Of a DNA stretch of 33,414 nucleotides, positions 8,998 to 17,870 are shown piece after piece (position 1 is the stretch's first letter; every line of letters starts with the position of its first letter). The notes below the pieces were generated by a model. The model was given only the letters and a program-made list of their open reading frames with translations. It ran no database searches and had not been told where the DNA came from. Both the position numbers and the translations under genes were made by a program. Origin of the DNA: Rhodospirillales bacterium (GTDB lineage Bacteria > Pseudomonadota > Alphaproteobacteria > Reyranellales > Reyranellaceae); contig JACPOB010000124.1 of NCBI GenBank assembly GCA_016185145.1, positions 1 to 33,414 of the forward strand, given 5' to 3'.

Positions 8998-10617
8998 TCA
9001 TCGCGGTATCGTGTCGAGCGACTTCTGCATCTTCTCGACGATCTGGTCGACGCTGAAGCTTGCGGCACGCTGGCTCGGCGGAAATTCCTTGAAGGTCGCC
9101 AGGAACTTCGCGGTTTCCTCCTGGGCGGCGAAGATCAGGTAAGGCTGGGAGATGAACCAGTCGTAGTAGGTGTTCGACGTCACGTCGGCCCGTTCGTACG
9201 GATCGGCCCTGAGATCGAACAGCTTGGGCAGGCGTAGCGTGGTGAAGGGCTCGGCCCAAACGCGCATTGTGCCCGGCGCTCGCTGCTCCATGAACACGAC
9301 CTTCCAGTTCTCGTAGCGGAAACCGACGAGATCGCCGTCGTCGTTGAAGTAGAAGAACTCCTTGCGGGCCCCCTTGGGCTGCTGGCCCGTGAGGAGAGGA
9401 AGCTGATTGTAGCCGTCGAGATGGACCTTGAAAGTCTTGGCGCCGATCTGATGGCCCTTCAGGAGCTTCGCGGAAATGTCGGGATCTCCCGCGGCGGCGA
9501 CCAGGGTGGGAAACCAATCGAGGCCGCTCACGATGTCGTTGAACACCGTCCCCGGCTGGACGCGGCCCGGCCAGCGGATGAAGCAAGGCACGCGGAACGC
9601 GCCTTCCCAATTGGTGTTCTTCTCGCTTCGGAACGGCGTCATCGCGCCGTCCGGCCACGAGTTCATGTGCGGCCCGTTGTCGGTCGTGTAAAGCACGATC
9701 GTGTCGTTGGCGATTCCCAGATCGTCGACCTTCTTCAGGATCTGGCCGACATGGCCGTCATGCTCGACCATGCCGTCGGCATATTCGGTCAGCGCCGTGA
9801 GGCCGGGCGGGCTGCGACGATCTTCCTTCACGTGCGTGCGAAAATGCATGCGCGTCGAGTTGAACCAGCAGAAGAACGGCTTGCCGGCCTTGGTCTGGCG
9901 ATCGATGAAATCGACCGCGGCGGCCGAGGTCTCGTCGTCGATCGTCTCCATGCGCTTCTTGGTGAGCGGCCCGGTATCCTCGATCTTGCCGTCCGCCGAC
10001 GACCTGATCACGCCGCGCGGGCCGAACTTCTTGCGGAACTCCGGATCGCGCGGATAGGTGCGCTGCTCCGGTTCCTCCTCCGCATTGAGATGGTAGAGGT
10101 TGCCGAAGAACTCGTCGAAACCGTGATTGGTCGGCAGGAACTCGTCGCGATCGCCGAGATGATTCTTGCCGAACTGGCCGGTGGCGTAGCCCATCGACTT
10201 CAGGATTTCCGCGATGGTGACGTCGCGCGCCTGGAGGCCGACGGTGGCGCCCGGCACGCCTACCTTGCTGAGACCGGTACGCAGGGTGCATTGCCCGGTG
10301 ATGAAGGTCGAACGGCCCGCCGTGCAGCTCTGCTCGGCATAGTAGTCCGTGAACATCGCGCCTTCGCGCGCCAGACGGTCGATGTTGGGGGTCTTGTAGC
10401 CCATGAGCCCGAACGTGAAGGCGCTGATGTTGGACTGGCCGATGTCATCGCCGAAGATCACGAGGATGTTGGGCCTCCGGCCGCCAGCCGGCGGCGGCGT
10501 GGGCTGTTGGGCTTGCGCGGTGCCGATGCCCACCGTGCCCAGAACGGAAAGCGCCGTGCCACCGAGAAGCAGCTTGCGCCGATCGGCATTCGGCTTGGCG
10601 TTGGTCTTGTCGCTCAT
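8998..10617 (-). CDS. Tat-exported arylsulfatase-type sulfatase 2
   Basis: This 539-residue paralogue of sulfatase 1 lies 27 bases upstream of it. The Tat signal ADRRKLLLGG is cut near AQAQQ. Metal ligands are in IFGDDIG. The formylglycine motif is SCTAGR with Cys98, followed by FITGQCTLRTGL. GKNHLGDRDE and YTTDNGP complete the pocket. The ribosome-binding site GGAGG lies eight bases upstream of ATG 10617. A loop present here (DRRSPPGLTALTEY) differs from the other two copies, which is a likely place for substrate differences. No maturase is encoded in this operon. The nearest one is at 19514-20476. Confidence 0.92.
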   Translation of the reverse strand: MSDKTNAKPNADRRKLLLGGTALSVLGTVGIGTAQAQQPTPPPAGGRRPNILVIFGDDIGQSNISAFTFGLMGYKTPNIDRLAREGAMFTDYYAEQSCTAGRSTFITGQCTLRTGLSKVGVPGATVGLQARDVTIAEILKSMGYATGQFGKNHLGDRDEFLPTNHGFDEFFGNLYHLNAEEEPEQRTYPRDPEFRKKFGPRGVIRSSADGKIEDTGPLTKKRMETIDDETSAAAVDFIDRQTKAGKPFFCWFNSTRMHFRTHVKEDRRSPPGLTALTEYADGMVEHDGHVGQILKKVDDLGIANDTIVLYTTDNGPHMNSWPDGAMTPFRSEKNTNWEGAFRVPCFIRWPGRVQPGTVFNDIVSGLDWFPTLVAAAGDPDISAKLLKGHQIGAKTFKVHLDGYNQLPLLTGQQPKGARKEFFYFNDDGDLVGFRYENWKVVFMEQRAPGTMRVWAEPFTTLRLPKLFDLRADPYERADVTSNTYYDWFISQPYLIFAAQEETAKFLATFKEFPPSQRAASFSVDQIVEKMQKSLDTIPR

Positions 10618-10630
10618 CGCATGCCTCCGT

Positions 10631-11287
10631 TCAAAAAGACGTGATCAAGGTCAGCCCAATAGCATTGGTGATGGTGAAGCTGCCGGCATTGTCGACCTGC
10701 CGCACCAAGTATGGCTCCACGCTGAAATGCTCGTAGATCGGCAGTGTCACGCCAACGATCAGCCGGTAGCGTGACATCTGATTGTACTGCGTGTCGAAGT
10801 AAACTTCGGCGGACGCATAGGGCGTGAACAGATAGTCGCCGATGGTGACGTCGCGCTGGACCTGGATGCGCTCGCGCAGGCGCGCCGAGAAACCGGTGTT
10901 GAGCCAGCGGAAATCCTCGCGCGTGCGGAAGTCGGCCGAGAAGCCGAAGCCCAGCGGCATGCGGAAGATCTGCTCGGCGAGCAGGCGGTTCTCCTGGAAA
11001 GGCCCGCCGTCCGTCGAGTTGCCGTGGCGATACCCCAGCCGCCCCCAGAACCAGTCCTTGAAATGGTGCTCGAAGGTCAGCCCGACCTCGGCCTGGTAGG
11101 TCGAATTGGAATCGCGGTCGCGGTTGTGCGACATCATGAAGATGGCGCGCGATTCGCGCTCGTTGAACCACTTGTGGAACTGCAGTTCCGGCCAGAATTC
11201 GTGGGTCTCGCCGGCCCACGCCGACCTCGCCGGTGCCGCGAACAGCGCAGCGCCGCACAAGGCGATCACGATCGACCGTCCGGTCAT
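10631..11287 (-). CDS. DUF2490 outer-membrane beta-barrel protein
   Basis: The 218-residue protein has a signal peptide cut near AWAGE. A series of alternating amphipathic strands follows (FWPELQFHKWFNE, YQAEVGLTFEHHFKDWFWG, RYRLIVGVTLPIYEHFSVEPY), and the C-terminal residue is phenylalanine (LTLITSF), the usual outer-membrane insertion signal. The strand pattern fits DUF2490. ATG 11287 suits the GGAGG spacing better than the adjacent ATG 11290. It lies 13 bases before sulfatase 2, so a job in moving or sensing the sulfatase substrate or product is a reasonable inference and no more. Confidence 0.78.
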   Translation of the reverse strand: MTGRSIVIALCGAALFAAPARSAWAGETHEFWPELQFHKWFNERESRAIFMMSHNRDRDSNSTYQAEVGLTFEHHFKDWFWGRLGYRHGNSTDGGPFQENRLLAEQIFRMPLGFGFSADFRTREDFRWLNTGFSARLRERIQVQRDVTIGDYLFTPYASAEVYFDTQYNQMSRYRLIVGVTLPIYEHFSVEPYLVRQVDNAGSFTITNAIGLTLITSF

Positions 11288-11335
11288 CATCCGCCTCCGC
11301 TCGTTCGCCCGATGGCATCATGTTTGCTGGTCGCC

Positions 11336-12277
11336 TCAGAACGGATTGACGTAGTTCAGGATCGCAATCTGCCGCAAGAGCACCTTGCGAATGACGTGGG
11401 CCGGCTTGATGTGCTCGGTGAAGATCGCCGCGTCGCCGACGCTGCCGGCCGGCAGGCGCCGTGCCAGCGCCTCGTCGTCGAGCCGGACGCGCACCACGAA
11501 GGGTGCGGCCTGCACCGGCGCGGGCGTGATGGCGCGGCCCGACACTTCGGTCTGGCCGGTCGAGAGTGCCTGCAGCACGGTTACGACCTTGCCGGTGTGG
11601 ATCTGGCCTGGCAGGGCCTTGAAGGTGAGCTCGACCGGCTGGCCGGGCTGGATGAAACGGCTGTCGATCTGCGCCACCTCGATCCCGACCAGCGTCTCCG
11701 ACGTGTCGATGAAGGCCATCACAGGAGAGAGCGGCAGATTGCCGACGCGCGCGCCCTTGCGCAGCGCAAGGTTGGTGACAAAGCCGTCGGCCGGCGCACG
11801 CACCACGCTCTTTTCGAGGTTCCATCTGGCGCCCTCGATCTGCGCCTTGAGCTGCTCGACGGCGGCCTGGTGCTGCTGCACGTCGAAGGCGCGGCCGGCG
11901 GGCCCACGCTCAAGCTCGGTCATCTGCGAGAGTCGCAGCTCCTCGAGCTTCAGTTGCGCGGCCAGCGCGTCGACCTGGGACTGGAACGGCACCGGATCGA
12001 TGCGGAACAGAACGTCGCCCATCCTGACCGGCTTGTTGGCCTCGACGGCGACTTCGACGACCTCGCCGGCGACGTCGGGAACGATCGACACGGCGTTGCG
12101 CACGACGATCGCGTTGCCGCCGGGCGCGCCCCAGCCCATGGGGATGAACAGGCCGAACAGCAGCAGCACCAGGACGATACCGGGCGAGACCTTCCAGAAG
12201 AGGTTGAAGGGCACGATCCGAAGCTTCACCAGCCCGAACAGGATCACCAGGTAGACGTTGAAGATGGCGACGATCAT
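11336..12277 (-). CDS. HlyD/EmrA-type membrane fusion protein, YiaV-like
   Basis: This 313-residue adaptor has two N-terminal hydrophobic segments (about 2-18 and 30-50), a biotinyl-lipoyl half (SIVPDVAGEVVEVAVEANKP and later APADGFVTNLALRKG), a short coiled coil between them, and a beta-barrel region. The C-terminus RKVLLRQIAILNYV resembles the end of E. coli YiaV. The start at 12277 overlaps the DUF3302 stop (ATGA). The E. coli yiaW-yiaV pair has the same order. The coiled coil is shorter than in YiaV. No ABC or MFS partner lies in this operon, so its energised partner, if any, is elsewhere. Confidence 0.87.
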   Translation of the reverse strand: MIVAIFNVYLVILFGLVKLRIVPFNLFWKVSPGIVLVLLLFGLFIPMGWGAPGGNAIVVRNAVSIVPDVAGEVVEVAVEANKPVRMGDVLFRIDPVPFQSQVDALAAQLKLEELRLSQMTELERGPAGRAFDVQQHQAAVEQLKAQIEGARWNLEKSVVRAPADGFVTNLALRKGARVGNLPLSPVMAFIDTSETLVGIEVAQIDSRFIQPGQPVELTFKALPGQIHTGKVVTVLQALSTGQTEVSGRAITPAPVQAAPFVVRVRLDDEALARRLPAGSVGDAAIFTEHIKPAHVIRKVLLRQIAILNYVNPF

Positions 12278-12519
12278 CGCCAGTCGCTCCCGCGCCGCGG
12301 CGCCGGCGCGTCGACATAGGCCCAGATCAGGGCGAGCGGCCACAGTGCGAAGCCGAAGAAGAGCGTGATCCAGCCCGCCATGCGCACCGCCTGTGCCCAG
12401 GGATGGCCGCGACTCCTGGCAATGTGGCCGGGCAGCGACCCGGCAATGAAGATCATGGCGACTGCGCTTGCCACCAGGATGGCGAGGACGATCCAGGCGA
12501 AGAGATCGAGGATCGACAT
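12274..12519 (-). CDS. DUF3302 inner-membrane protein, YiaW-like
   Basis: The 81-residue protein has two membrane helices: LDLFAWIVLAILVASAVAMI (about 4-24) and MAGWITLFFGFALWPLALIW (about 47-66). Between them is the conserved-looking LPGHIARSRGHPWAQAV. This matches DUF3302 (E. coli YiaW), which sits directly before a HlyD-type gene and overlaps it here by ATGA. A GAGGT ribosome-binding site (12526-12530) overlaps the stop codon of the preceding 21-residue ORF. It is probably a small partner of the adaptor in the inner membrane. Confidence 0.85.
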   Translation of the reverse strand: MSILDLFAWIVLAILVASAVAMIFIAGSLPGHIARSRGHPWAQAVRMAGWITLFFGFALWPLALIWAYVDAPAPRRGSDWR

Positions 12520-12528
12520 GCCGCTACC

Positions 12529-12594
12529 TCATCTCACATCATCCGTCGCGCCGAAGGGAACGATTGCCGGCAGTGCCGGCAGCTCCTCAGCCAT
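12529..12594 (-). CDS. 21-residue micro-ORF between barrel gene and DUF3302 gene
   Basis: The ORF reads MAEELPALPAIVPFGATDDV plus a final Arg. It has a strong Shine-Dalgarno sequence (AAGGAGAG, complement of 12599-12606) four bases ahead of ATG, and starts 13 bases after the upstream gene. Its TGA (12529-12531) lies on the ribosome-binding site of the DUF3302 gene, so its translation could control initiation there. There is no membrane segment and no known family that I recognise. It could be a real small protein, a coupling peptide, or chance. Confidence 0.45.
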   Translation of the reverse strand: MAEELPALPAIVPFGATDDVR

Positions 12595-12607
12595 CGTTCT
12601 CTCCTTC

Positions 12608-13561
12608 CTAGAACCGTCCACGCACGCCCAGCAACGGCCCGTGCTGGAGCATGTTCATCTCGAAGAACGACGAGCCCGAGCCCTGGGTGTAATCGACATA
12701 CAGGGCGCGATAGCCGATCACGCCCGCCCAGTTGACCCCGATCGCGTTGCCGAACTCCATGCTGTAGGCGAGCTGCGCCTCGGCCGAGATGCGGCTGCCG
12801 ATGCCGAATCCGCCCAGGTCGGCCTCGAGCGCGAGACGCTGTCCCAGCGCCAGGTGATGACGCACGCGGAAGCCGATGAAGGGATCGACCCAGCCGATGC
12901 TGCCCGAGTTGGCGAAGACCTGGCTGCGGTTGGCAGAGACCTGGAGGTTGGGCGTGTTGACGGTGACGGCGCCGTAGAAGTTGAGCGTCATGTCGACGCG
13001 CTGGTACCACCAGCGGCCGCCCACGGTCACGTCGAAGGCGGTCTGGCCGACGCCCGCCACGCCCTGCCCCTCGGCGCTGCGATCGGGCCCGACCTTCACG
13101 ACCTCGTAGGCGGCGCCGAACTGCAAGGTCAGCGTTTCATAGTTCACGGAGGCCGAGGCGACGGCATTGCCGCTAACGCCGGGGAGGAAAAGGCCACGCG
13201 TCGCCGACTTGCCAGCGGTCAGATTGGCGTAGACGAGATCGACGAACAGCCCAAGCCGGTCTTCGTAACGTGCCTCGGCATAGGCCATGATCGAGATCAG
13301 CGACTGGCTTTCGGCGTACATCTCGAAGGCGTTGGTGTTCGTCTGCAGCGTCTGACCCGCCACAGTCTGCGTGCCGCTCATGAAAGTGAGCCAGCCGTAA
13401 GGCGCGAAGGTGAAAGTCCAGGGACTGTCCGCGGCGACGCTCTCGCCCGCCTTCGCAGAGCCTTGTGCTCTAGCCAAGTCGGCAACGAGCAGGATGACCG
13501 TGACAACGGCCGTCGTGACGAGCCAGCGGCTCGAAGGCGCCCTAACCGTTCGTATCGTCAC
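12608..13561 (-). CDS. Outer-membrane beta-barrel protein, first gene of sulfatase operon
   Basis: The 317-residue protein has a signal peptide (hydrophobic about 13-28, cut near ARAQG). The rest alternates short amphipathic strands (WTFTFAPYGWLTFMSG, LGLFVDLVYANLTAG, RWWYQRVDMTLNFYG) and ends in phenylalanine (GVRGRF), typical of an outer-membrane barrel. I do not recognise a specific family. It heads a tight minus-strand series leading to DUF3302, HlyD adaptor, DUF2490 barrel and two sulfatases. It is divergent from the mechanosensitive channel gene, with about 175 bases between them that should hold both promoters. I could not define promoter boxes there. Confidence 0.72.
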   Translation of the reverse strand: MTIRTVRAPSSRWLVTTAVVTVILLVADLARAQGSAKAGESVAADSPWTFTFAPYGWLTFMSGTQTVAGQTLQTNTNAFEMYAESQSLISIMAYAEARYEDRLGLFVDLVYANLTAGKSATRGLFLPGVSGNAVASASVNYETLTLQFGAAYEVVKVGPDRSAEGQGVAGVGQTAFDVTVGGRWWYQRVDMTLNFYGAVTVNTPNLQVSANRSQVFANSGSIGWVDPFIGFRVRHHLALGQRLALEADLGGFGIGSRISAEAQLAYSMEFGNAIGVNWAGVIGYRALYVDYTQGSGSSFFEMNMLQHGPLLGVRGRF

Positions 13562-13736
13562 GCTCCCAGTCCTTGCCGCCTGTGAGCCAAGGTACGGCCA
13601 TTGTCCGGAGCAGGTCCAGTTCGTTTGTGCATATCAGAGTGCCGGCAGGCCGACCGGAGGGCGCGGGCGGCAACGAGCAGCGTGGCAGGATCGTTTAATG
13701 CGCCGCCCGAGACGAGCAGTCGCGCAGGAGATCCTC

Positions 13737-15824
13737 ATGGAAGGCAGCCGCATCTGCCGGAGGCAGACCAATCGCGCCAACCAGGCTTGCCATCACTCGT
13801 CGGCCCCCCTGCGCTCGGCCGGCATGATTGCGCGACATCCCTGCAGGGTGGCCCTCGCTCCCGCCCTGTCGGCCGTGGCCATCTGGGCCGGCGATGCCTG
13901 CGCCCAGACCGCCACGGATGCGTCTGCGGGATCGCTGTCGCAGTTCATCGCCGAACGGGTCGACCGCGTCGCAGAGCATCTCGGCGGCCTCGTGCATGCC
14001 GTCCCGCGCCTGGCCGAGTACTCCCGGGGCGTCGGTCTCTCATTCGAAAGAGCCGCCGGCGCGACCAGCCTCGGCCACGTTGTCATGGCCACGCTGCTGT
14101 GCCTTCTCGTCGGCGTTTTGGTCGAATGGGCGTTGCGACGGGCGGCGCGTGAGCTCCGCGCCGGTCGGCGACCTGTCATGCGTACAACGGACCGCCTGGC
14201 GGCCGTCGCGATCGACGCCGGCGTCGAGCTGGGCGGTGTCGTCGCCTTTGCCATCGGCGCGCTGGCGGCGCTCCTCGCGGTCGGGCGCCCGGGACCGATC
14301 AATGAAGTGGGCAGCTCCTATCTGGTCGCACTGGTCGGACTGCGCCTGGCACTCGCCGCGCTCGTGATCGTGCTCCGGCCGCACGAGGGGCCGAAGCGAG
14401 CCTTGGCCGCCCTCGACCTGGAGCTGCCGGTCGCGCGCTTCTGGTATCGTGCTTTGGCCACGTTCGCCGGCTGGTTCGCCTTCGGCTGGGCCGCGATCGT
14501 GACGCTGCGCGTCTTCGGCATGCCCCAGGACGGTCGCCACCTCATCGCCTATGCGCTGGGCATCGGGCTCGTCGTCATCGCCTTCGCGATCATCTGGCTT
14601 CCCGCCCGGTCGAGCGGGGCGAAAATCGACTCCGGCAACGCCGGCAAGTGGCTGGCCTCCCTGGCAGCGATCGTCCTGTGGGCGGTGTGGGCCGCCAATG
14701 CCATGCCCGCCTTCTGGTTCCTGACGGTGGTGATCGGCCTGCCGCTGGCGATCGGCGTTGCGCGCCGCGCGTCGCGCCATCTGCTTCGGCCCGCCGCAGC
14801 CGGCGGCCAGGAAGCGGACGTGCCCTCCGTTGCCTCCGTGTTCGTCGAGCAGGGATTGCGCGCTGTGCTGGTCGCCGGGGCGATCTGGCTCCTGCTGTGG
14901 GGCTGGAACCTCGACGTAGGCGCCCTCGCCGCACAGGAGAGCGTCTACGCGCGGCTGCTGCGCGGCGCACTGCATGCCCTTGTCATCGTGCTCGCGGCCG
15001 ATCTTGCCTGGGGCCTCATCAAGGCGATGGCCGACAACGCACTTGCCCGGGCGCAGGCCCGTCCCGAGATCGACGACGACGAGGCGCGTCGGCGGGCACG
15101 CGTTCGCACGCTGCTGCCGATCGGCCGCAACCTCGCCTTCATCGTACTGATCGCAATGTCCGGGCTGATGGTGTTGTCGTCGCTCGGAGTCGAGATCGGA
15201 CCGCTGATCGCAAGTGCCGGCGTGGTGGGTGTCGCCGTCGGCTTCGGCGCGCAGACGGTGGTCCGCGATATCATCAGCGGCATGTTCTACATGATCGACG
15301 ATGCCTTCCGGGTCGGCGAGTACATCCAGAGCGGCAACTACAAGGGAACGGTCGAATCGTTCAGCCTGCGCTCCATCAAGCTGCGCCATCAGCGCGGGCC
15401 GCTGTTCACCGTTCCGTTCGGCTCGCTCGGCGCTGTCCAGAACATGAGCCGTGACTGGGTGATCGTGAAGGAGATCATCGGGATCACCTACGATTCCGAC
15501 GTCGACAAAGCCAAGAAGCTGATCAAGCAGATCGGGCTCGATCTCGCGAAGGATCCCGATCTCGGTCCCAGCATCCTGCAGCCTCTGAAGATGCAGGGCG
15601 TCGAGCAGTTCGACAATTACGGCATGCGCGTGCGCACGAAGATGATGACAAAGCCCGGCGAGCAGTTCGTCATCCGTCGCCGGGCGAATGCGATGATCAA
15701 GAAGGCCTTCGACGCCAACGGCATCCGCTTTGCCATACCGACGGTCCAGGTGGCCCACGATGCCGAGGATTCATCCGGCGCCGCTGCCCAGCTGGTCGCG
15801 CAGCCGTCGGAGAAGTCCCGCTAG
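13737..15824 (+). CDS. MscS-family mechanosensitive ion channel, multi-span type
   Basis: The 695-residue protein has several N-terminal membrane helices, with the MscS core near residues 470-660. The pore helix (GPLIASAGVVGVAVGFGAQ) leads into VVRDIISGMFYMIDDAFRVG, then the beta domain (GTVESFSLRSIKLRHQRG, VPFGSLGAVQNMSRDW) and the alpha/beta C-terminal domain with GITYDSDVDKAKKLI. It should open under membrane tension and release solutes. ATG 13737 has AGGAGAT six bases upstream and is preferred. ATG 13824 gives a neater signal peptide (cut near DACAQ) but lacks a ribosome-binding site. It is convergent with the DUF4239 gene, 7 bases apart. Confidence 0.88.
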   Translation: MEGSRICRRQTNRANQACHHSSAPLRSAGMIARHPCRVALAPALSAVAIWAGDACAQTATDASAGSLSQFIAERVDRVAEHLGGLVHAVPRLAEYSRGVGLSFERAAGATSLGHVVMATLLCLLVGVLVEWALRRAARELRAGRRPVMRTTDRLAAVAIDAGVELGGVVAFAIGALAALLAVGRPGPINEVGSSYLVALVGLRLALAALVIVLRPHEGPKRALAALDLELPVARFWYRALATFAGWFAFGWAAIVTLRVFGMPQDGRHLIAYALGIGLVVIAFAIIWLPARSSGAKIDSGNAGKWLASLAAIVLWAVWAANAMPAFWFLTVVIGLPLAIGVARRASRHLLRPAAAGGQEADVPSVASVFVEQGLRAVLVAGAIWLLLWGWNLDVGALAAQESVYARLLRGALHALVIVLAADLAWGLIKAMADNALARAQARPEIDDDEARRRARVRTLLPIGRNLAFIVLIAMSGLMVLSSLGVEIGPLIASAGVVGVAVGFGAQTVVRDIISGMFYMIDDAFRVGEYIQSGNYKGTVESFSLRSIKLRHQRGPLFTVPFGSLGAVQNMSRDWVIVKEIIGITYDSDVDKAKKLIKQIGLDLAKDPDLGPSILQPLKMQGVEQFDNYGMRVRTKMMTKPGEQFVIRRRANAMIKKAFDANGIRFAIPTVQVAHDAEDSSGAAAQLVAQPSEKSR

Positions 15825-15831
15825 AGCGGCG

Positions 15832-16593
15832 CTACGTCATCGAGTCCAGCAGGTCCAGGTAGGGCTGGTCGCTGGCACGCAAGAAGCCATGGCGCGGCCG
15901 GTCGAGGTCAATCGTCATCCAGAGTGATGCAGCCGAGACCAGCGCGAAGGCGCTGCTGAGCACGAAGAAGCGACGACGGACGAGGCCGTTGTCGTAGCCG
16001 ATCATCGCCATGCCGATCGCGGCGGCGATGACGATGACGACCAGGATCGGCGACGGTATGTGCCGGCGTGCGGCGGACAGATGCTCCGAGTGGATGTCGA
16101 TGACGTCGTTGAGCGGCGGCAGCACGAAGTTCGCAAACTCGCGGTCGCTGCCGACACCCTCCATGCCGATCCGCCAGATGCGGCTCTGTAGCTCGCCGGC
16201 CTTGGCGAGCAGCGGCCGGATGGTCGGCTGGTCGTAGCTGCGCAACAGCTCCAGGCGATCGTTCGTGTATTGCCGCAGCGCCGCCTGCAGGTGTCCGCGT
16301 TGCGGTTCGGACAACAGCATGGCCCGCAGGTACGCCGTGCCAATGGCATTTGCCTCTTTCACGATCATGTCCTGCCGGTCGATGAAGCGGGCACCGGCGC
16401 CGGCGAAGCTGAAGCCGACCAGGAAGGTCACCAGCGCAAGGATGGCGTTGCGGATCATGTCGACGCGGCGCTTGTAGTCATCGTCGACCTTCGCGACGCG
16501 ACAACCGAGCCGATAGCCCACTTCATGGCAGGCGAGCAGGACCACCAGGAGAAGGCCCGCCACGGCGAAAGGCGAAGATGTCAGCGGTTGCAT
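15832..16593 (-). CDS. DUF4239 (bestrophin-like) membrane protein
   Basis: The 253-residue protein has two N-terminal spans (about 6-25 and 48-66) and two C-terminal spans (about 182-200 and 210-228) flanking a helical soluble middle. The block GFSFAGAGARFIDRQDMIVKEANAIGTAYLR is diagnostic of DUF4239, which has a bestrophin-like fold. Function is unproven. ATG 16593 was chosen. A TTG at 16611 would also work, and neither has a good ribosome-binding site. It is divergent from the antiporter gene, whose GTG start is about 40 bases away, so the promoters must be very close together or overlap. Confidence 0.78.
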   Translation of the reverse strand: MQPLTSSPFAVAGLLLVVLLACHEVGYRLGCRVAKVDDDYKRRVDMIRNAILALVTFLVGFSFAGAGARFIDRQDMIVKEANAIGTAYLRAMLLSEPQRGHLQAALRQYTNDRLELLRSYDQPTIRPLLAKAGELQSRIWRIGMEGVGSDREFANFVLPPLNDVIDIHSEHLSAARRHIPSPILVVIVIAAAIGMAMIGYDNGLVRRRFFVLSSAFALVSAASLWMTIDLDRPRHGFLRASDQPYLDLLDSMT

Positions 16594-16633
16594 GTCGTGG
16601 CATGCTAGCAAATCGCCTAGGGGGAGACGAAGC

Positions 16634-17854
16634 GTGGAGTTCCTGACTCACCTGCCCGATCTGACGGCATTTGCCTTGACGCTGATGCTGACCCTGCTTC
16701 TGCCCCGCATGATGGAGCGGCTGCACCTGCCGGGGCCGGTCGGCTACATCCTGGCCGGCATCATCCTCGGTCCCAACGTGCTCGCTGTCCTCAATCCCGA
16801 CGGCAAGGTGGTCGTCTTCTTCGCCGACATCGGCAAGCTCCTGCTGATGTTCTTCGCCGGCTTCGAGGTCGACATCGAACAGTTCAACCGTGCCCGCCGC
16901 AAGGCCGCGACGTTCGGTCTCCTCACCTTCAGCACGCCCTTCGTCCTGGGCGCCGCGGTCGGCGCGGCGATGGGCTATACGGTGATCGCCTGCTTCGTGA
17001 TCGGCGCCGTGCTGGCGTCGCACACCCTGCTCGGCCTGCCGATCATCAAGAAGTACGAGCTGATGGGACGCGAGCCCGTGGTGGCGACGGTCGGCGCCAC
17101 GGTGTTCACCGACATGCTGTCGATCCTGGTGCTGGCCATCTGCCTGCCGATCCATGTCGGCGGCTTCGCCCCCGGGGCGCTGGTGATCCAGCTCGCCTGG
17201 CTGGCGGTCTACGTGCCGGGCGTTCTCTTCGGCCTGAGCGCGGCCGCCAAGTGGCTGCTGACGGTCCTCGGTACGAGCAAGGCCGCACATACGACAATCG
17301 TCCTGCTAGTGATCGCCATTGCCGCGCAGGTCGCGGAATGGATCGGCATGGAGGGCATCATCGGCGCCTTCCTGGCCGGCGTGGCCCTGAAGCGGGCGCT
17401 GGGCAATTCCAGCAAGGAAGACACGCTCGAAGTGATCAGCCAGGCCCTGTTCATCCCGGTCTTCTTCATCACCGCGGGCTTCCTGGTCGATTTCAAGCTC
17501 TTCTTCGCCACCCTGCGCGACCAGCCGCTGCTGGTGATCGGCATCCTGGCCGCCCTGTTCGGCGGCAAATGGCTCGCAGCACAGGCTGCCGGGCGGTTGT
17601 TCGGCTATCAAGTCGCCGAACGGTCGTTGATGTTCGCCCTGACCGTACCCCAGGTCGCGGCGACCCTGGCCGTGGCGCTCGTCGCCTATGCGACGAAGGA
17701 TCCGTCCGGGCGTCGCCTGATCGACGAGCCCATGCTCAATGCGACGGTCGTCCTCGTCATCGTATCTTCCGTGGTCGGCCTGGTCCTCGCCGAACGCGCG
17801 GCCAAGCAGGTCGCGTTGCCGGCGGCCGCATCGCCGCCGGTCGTCGCGGGCTGA
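16634..17854 (+). CDS. CPA2-type cation/proton antiporter (Kef/NapA-like)
   Basis: This 406-residue integral membrane protein has about 12 spans. It shows the family motif GPVGYILAGIILGPNVL near residue 36, FFAGFEVDIEQF, and the TM5-region TVFTDMLSILVLAI carrying the likely ion-binding aspartate. Near residue 240 is EGIIGAFLAGVALKRAL. There is no C-terminal RCK/TrkA domain, so it is not a full KefB/C. The substrate is probably Na+ or K+ against H+. GTG 16634 is preeded by GGGGAG at 8 bases, so I prefer it over an upstream ATG at 16592. It converges on sulfatase 3. Confidence 0.88.
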   Translation: MEFLTHLPDLTAFALTLMLTLLLPRMMERLHLPGPVGYILAGIILGPNVLAVLNPDGKVVVFFADIGKLLLMFFAGFEVDIEQFNRARRKAATFGLLTFSTPFVLGAAVGAAMGYTVIACFVIGAVLASHTLLGLPIIKKYELMGREPVVATVGATVFTDMLSILVLAICLPIHVGGFAPGALVIQLAWLAVYVPGVLFGLSAAAKWLLTVLGTSKAAHTTIVLLVIAIAAQVAEWIGMEGIIGAFLAGVALKRALGNSSKEDTLEVISQALFIPVFFITAGFLVDFKLFFATLRDQPLLVIGILAALFGGKWLAAQAAGRLFGYQVAERSLMFALTVPQVAATLAVALVAYATKDPSGRRLIDEPMLNATVVLVIVSSVVGLVLAERAAKQVALPAAASPPVVAG

Positions 17855-17870
17855 CGGGGCTCTCGCTCCG

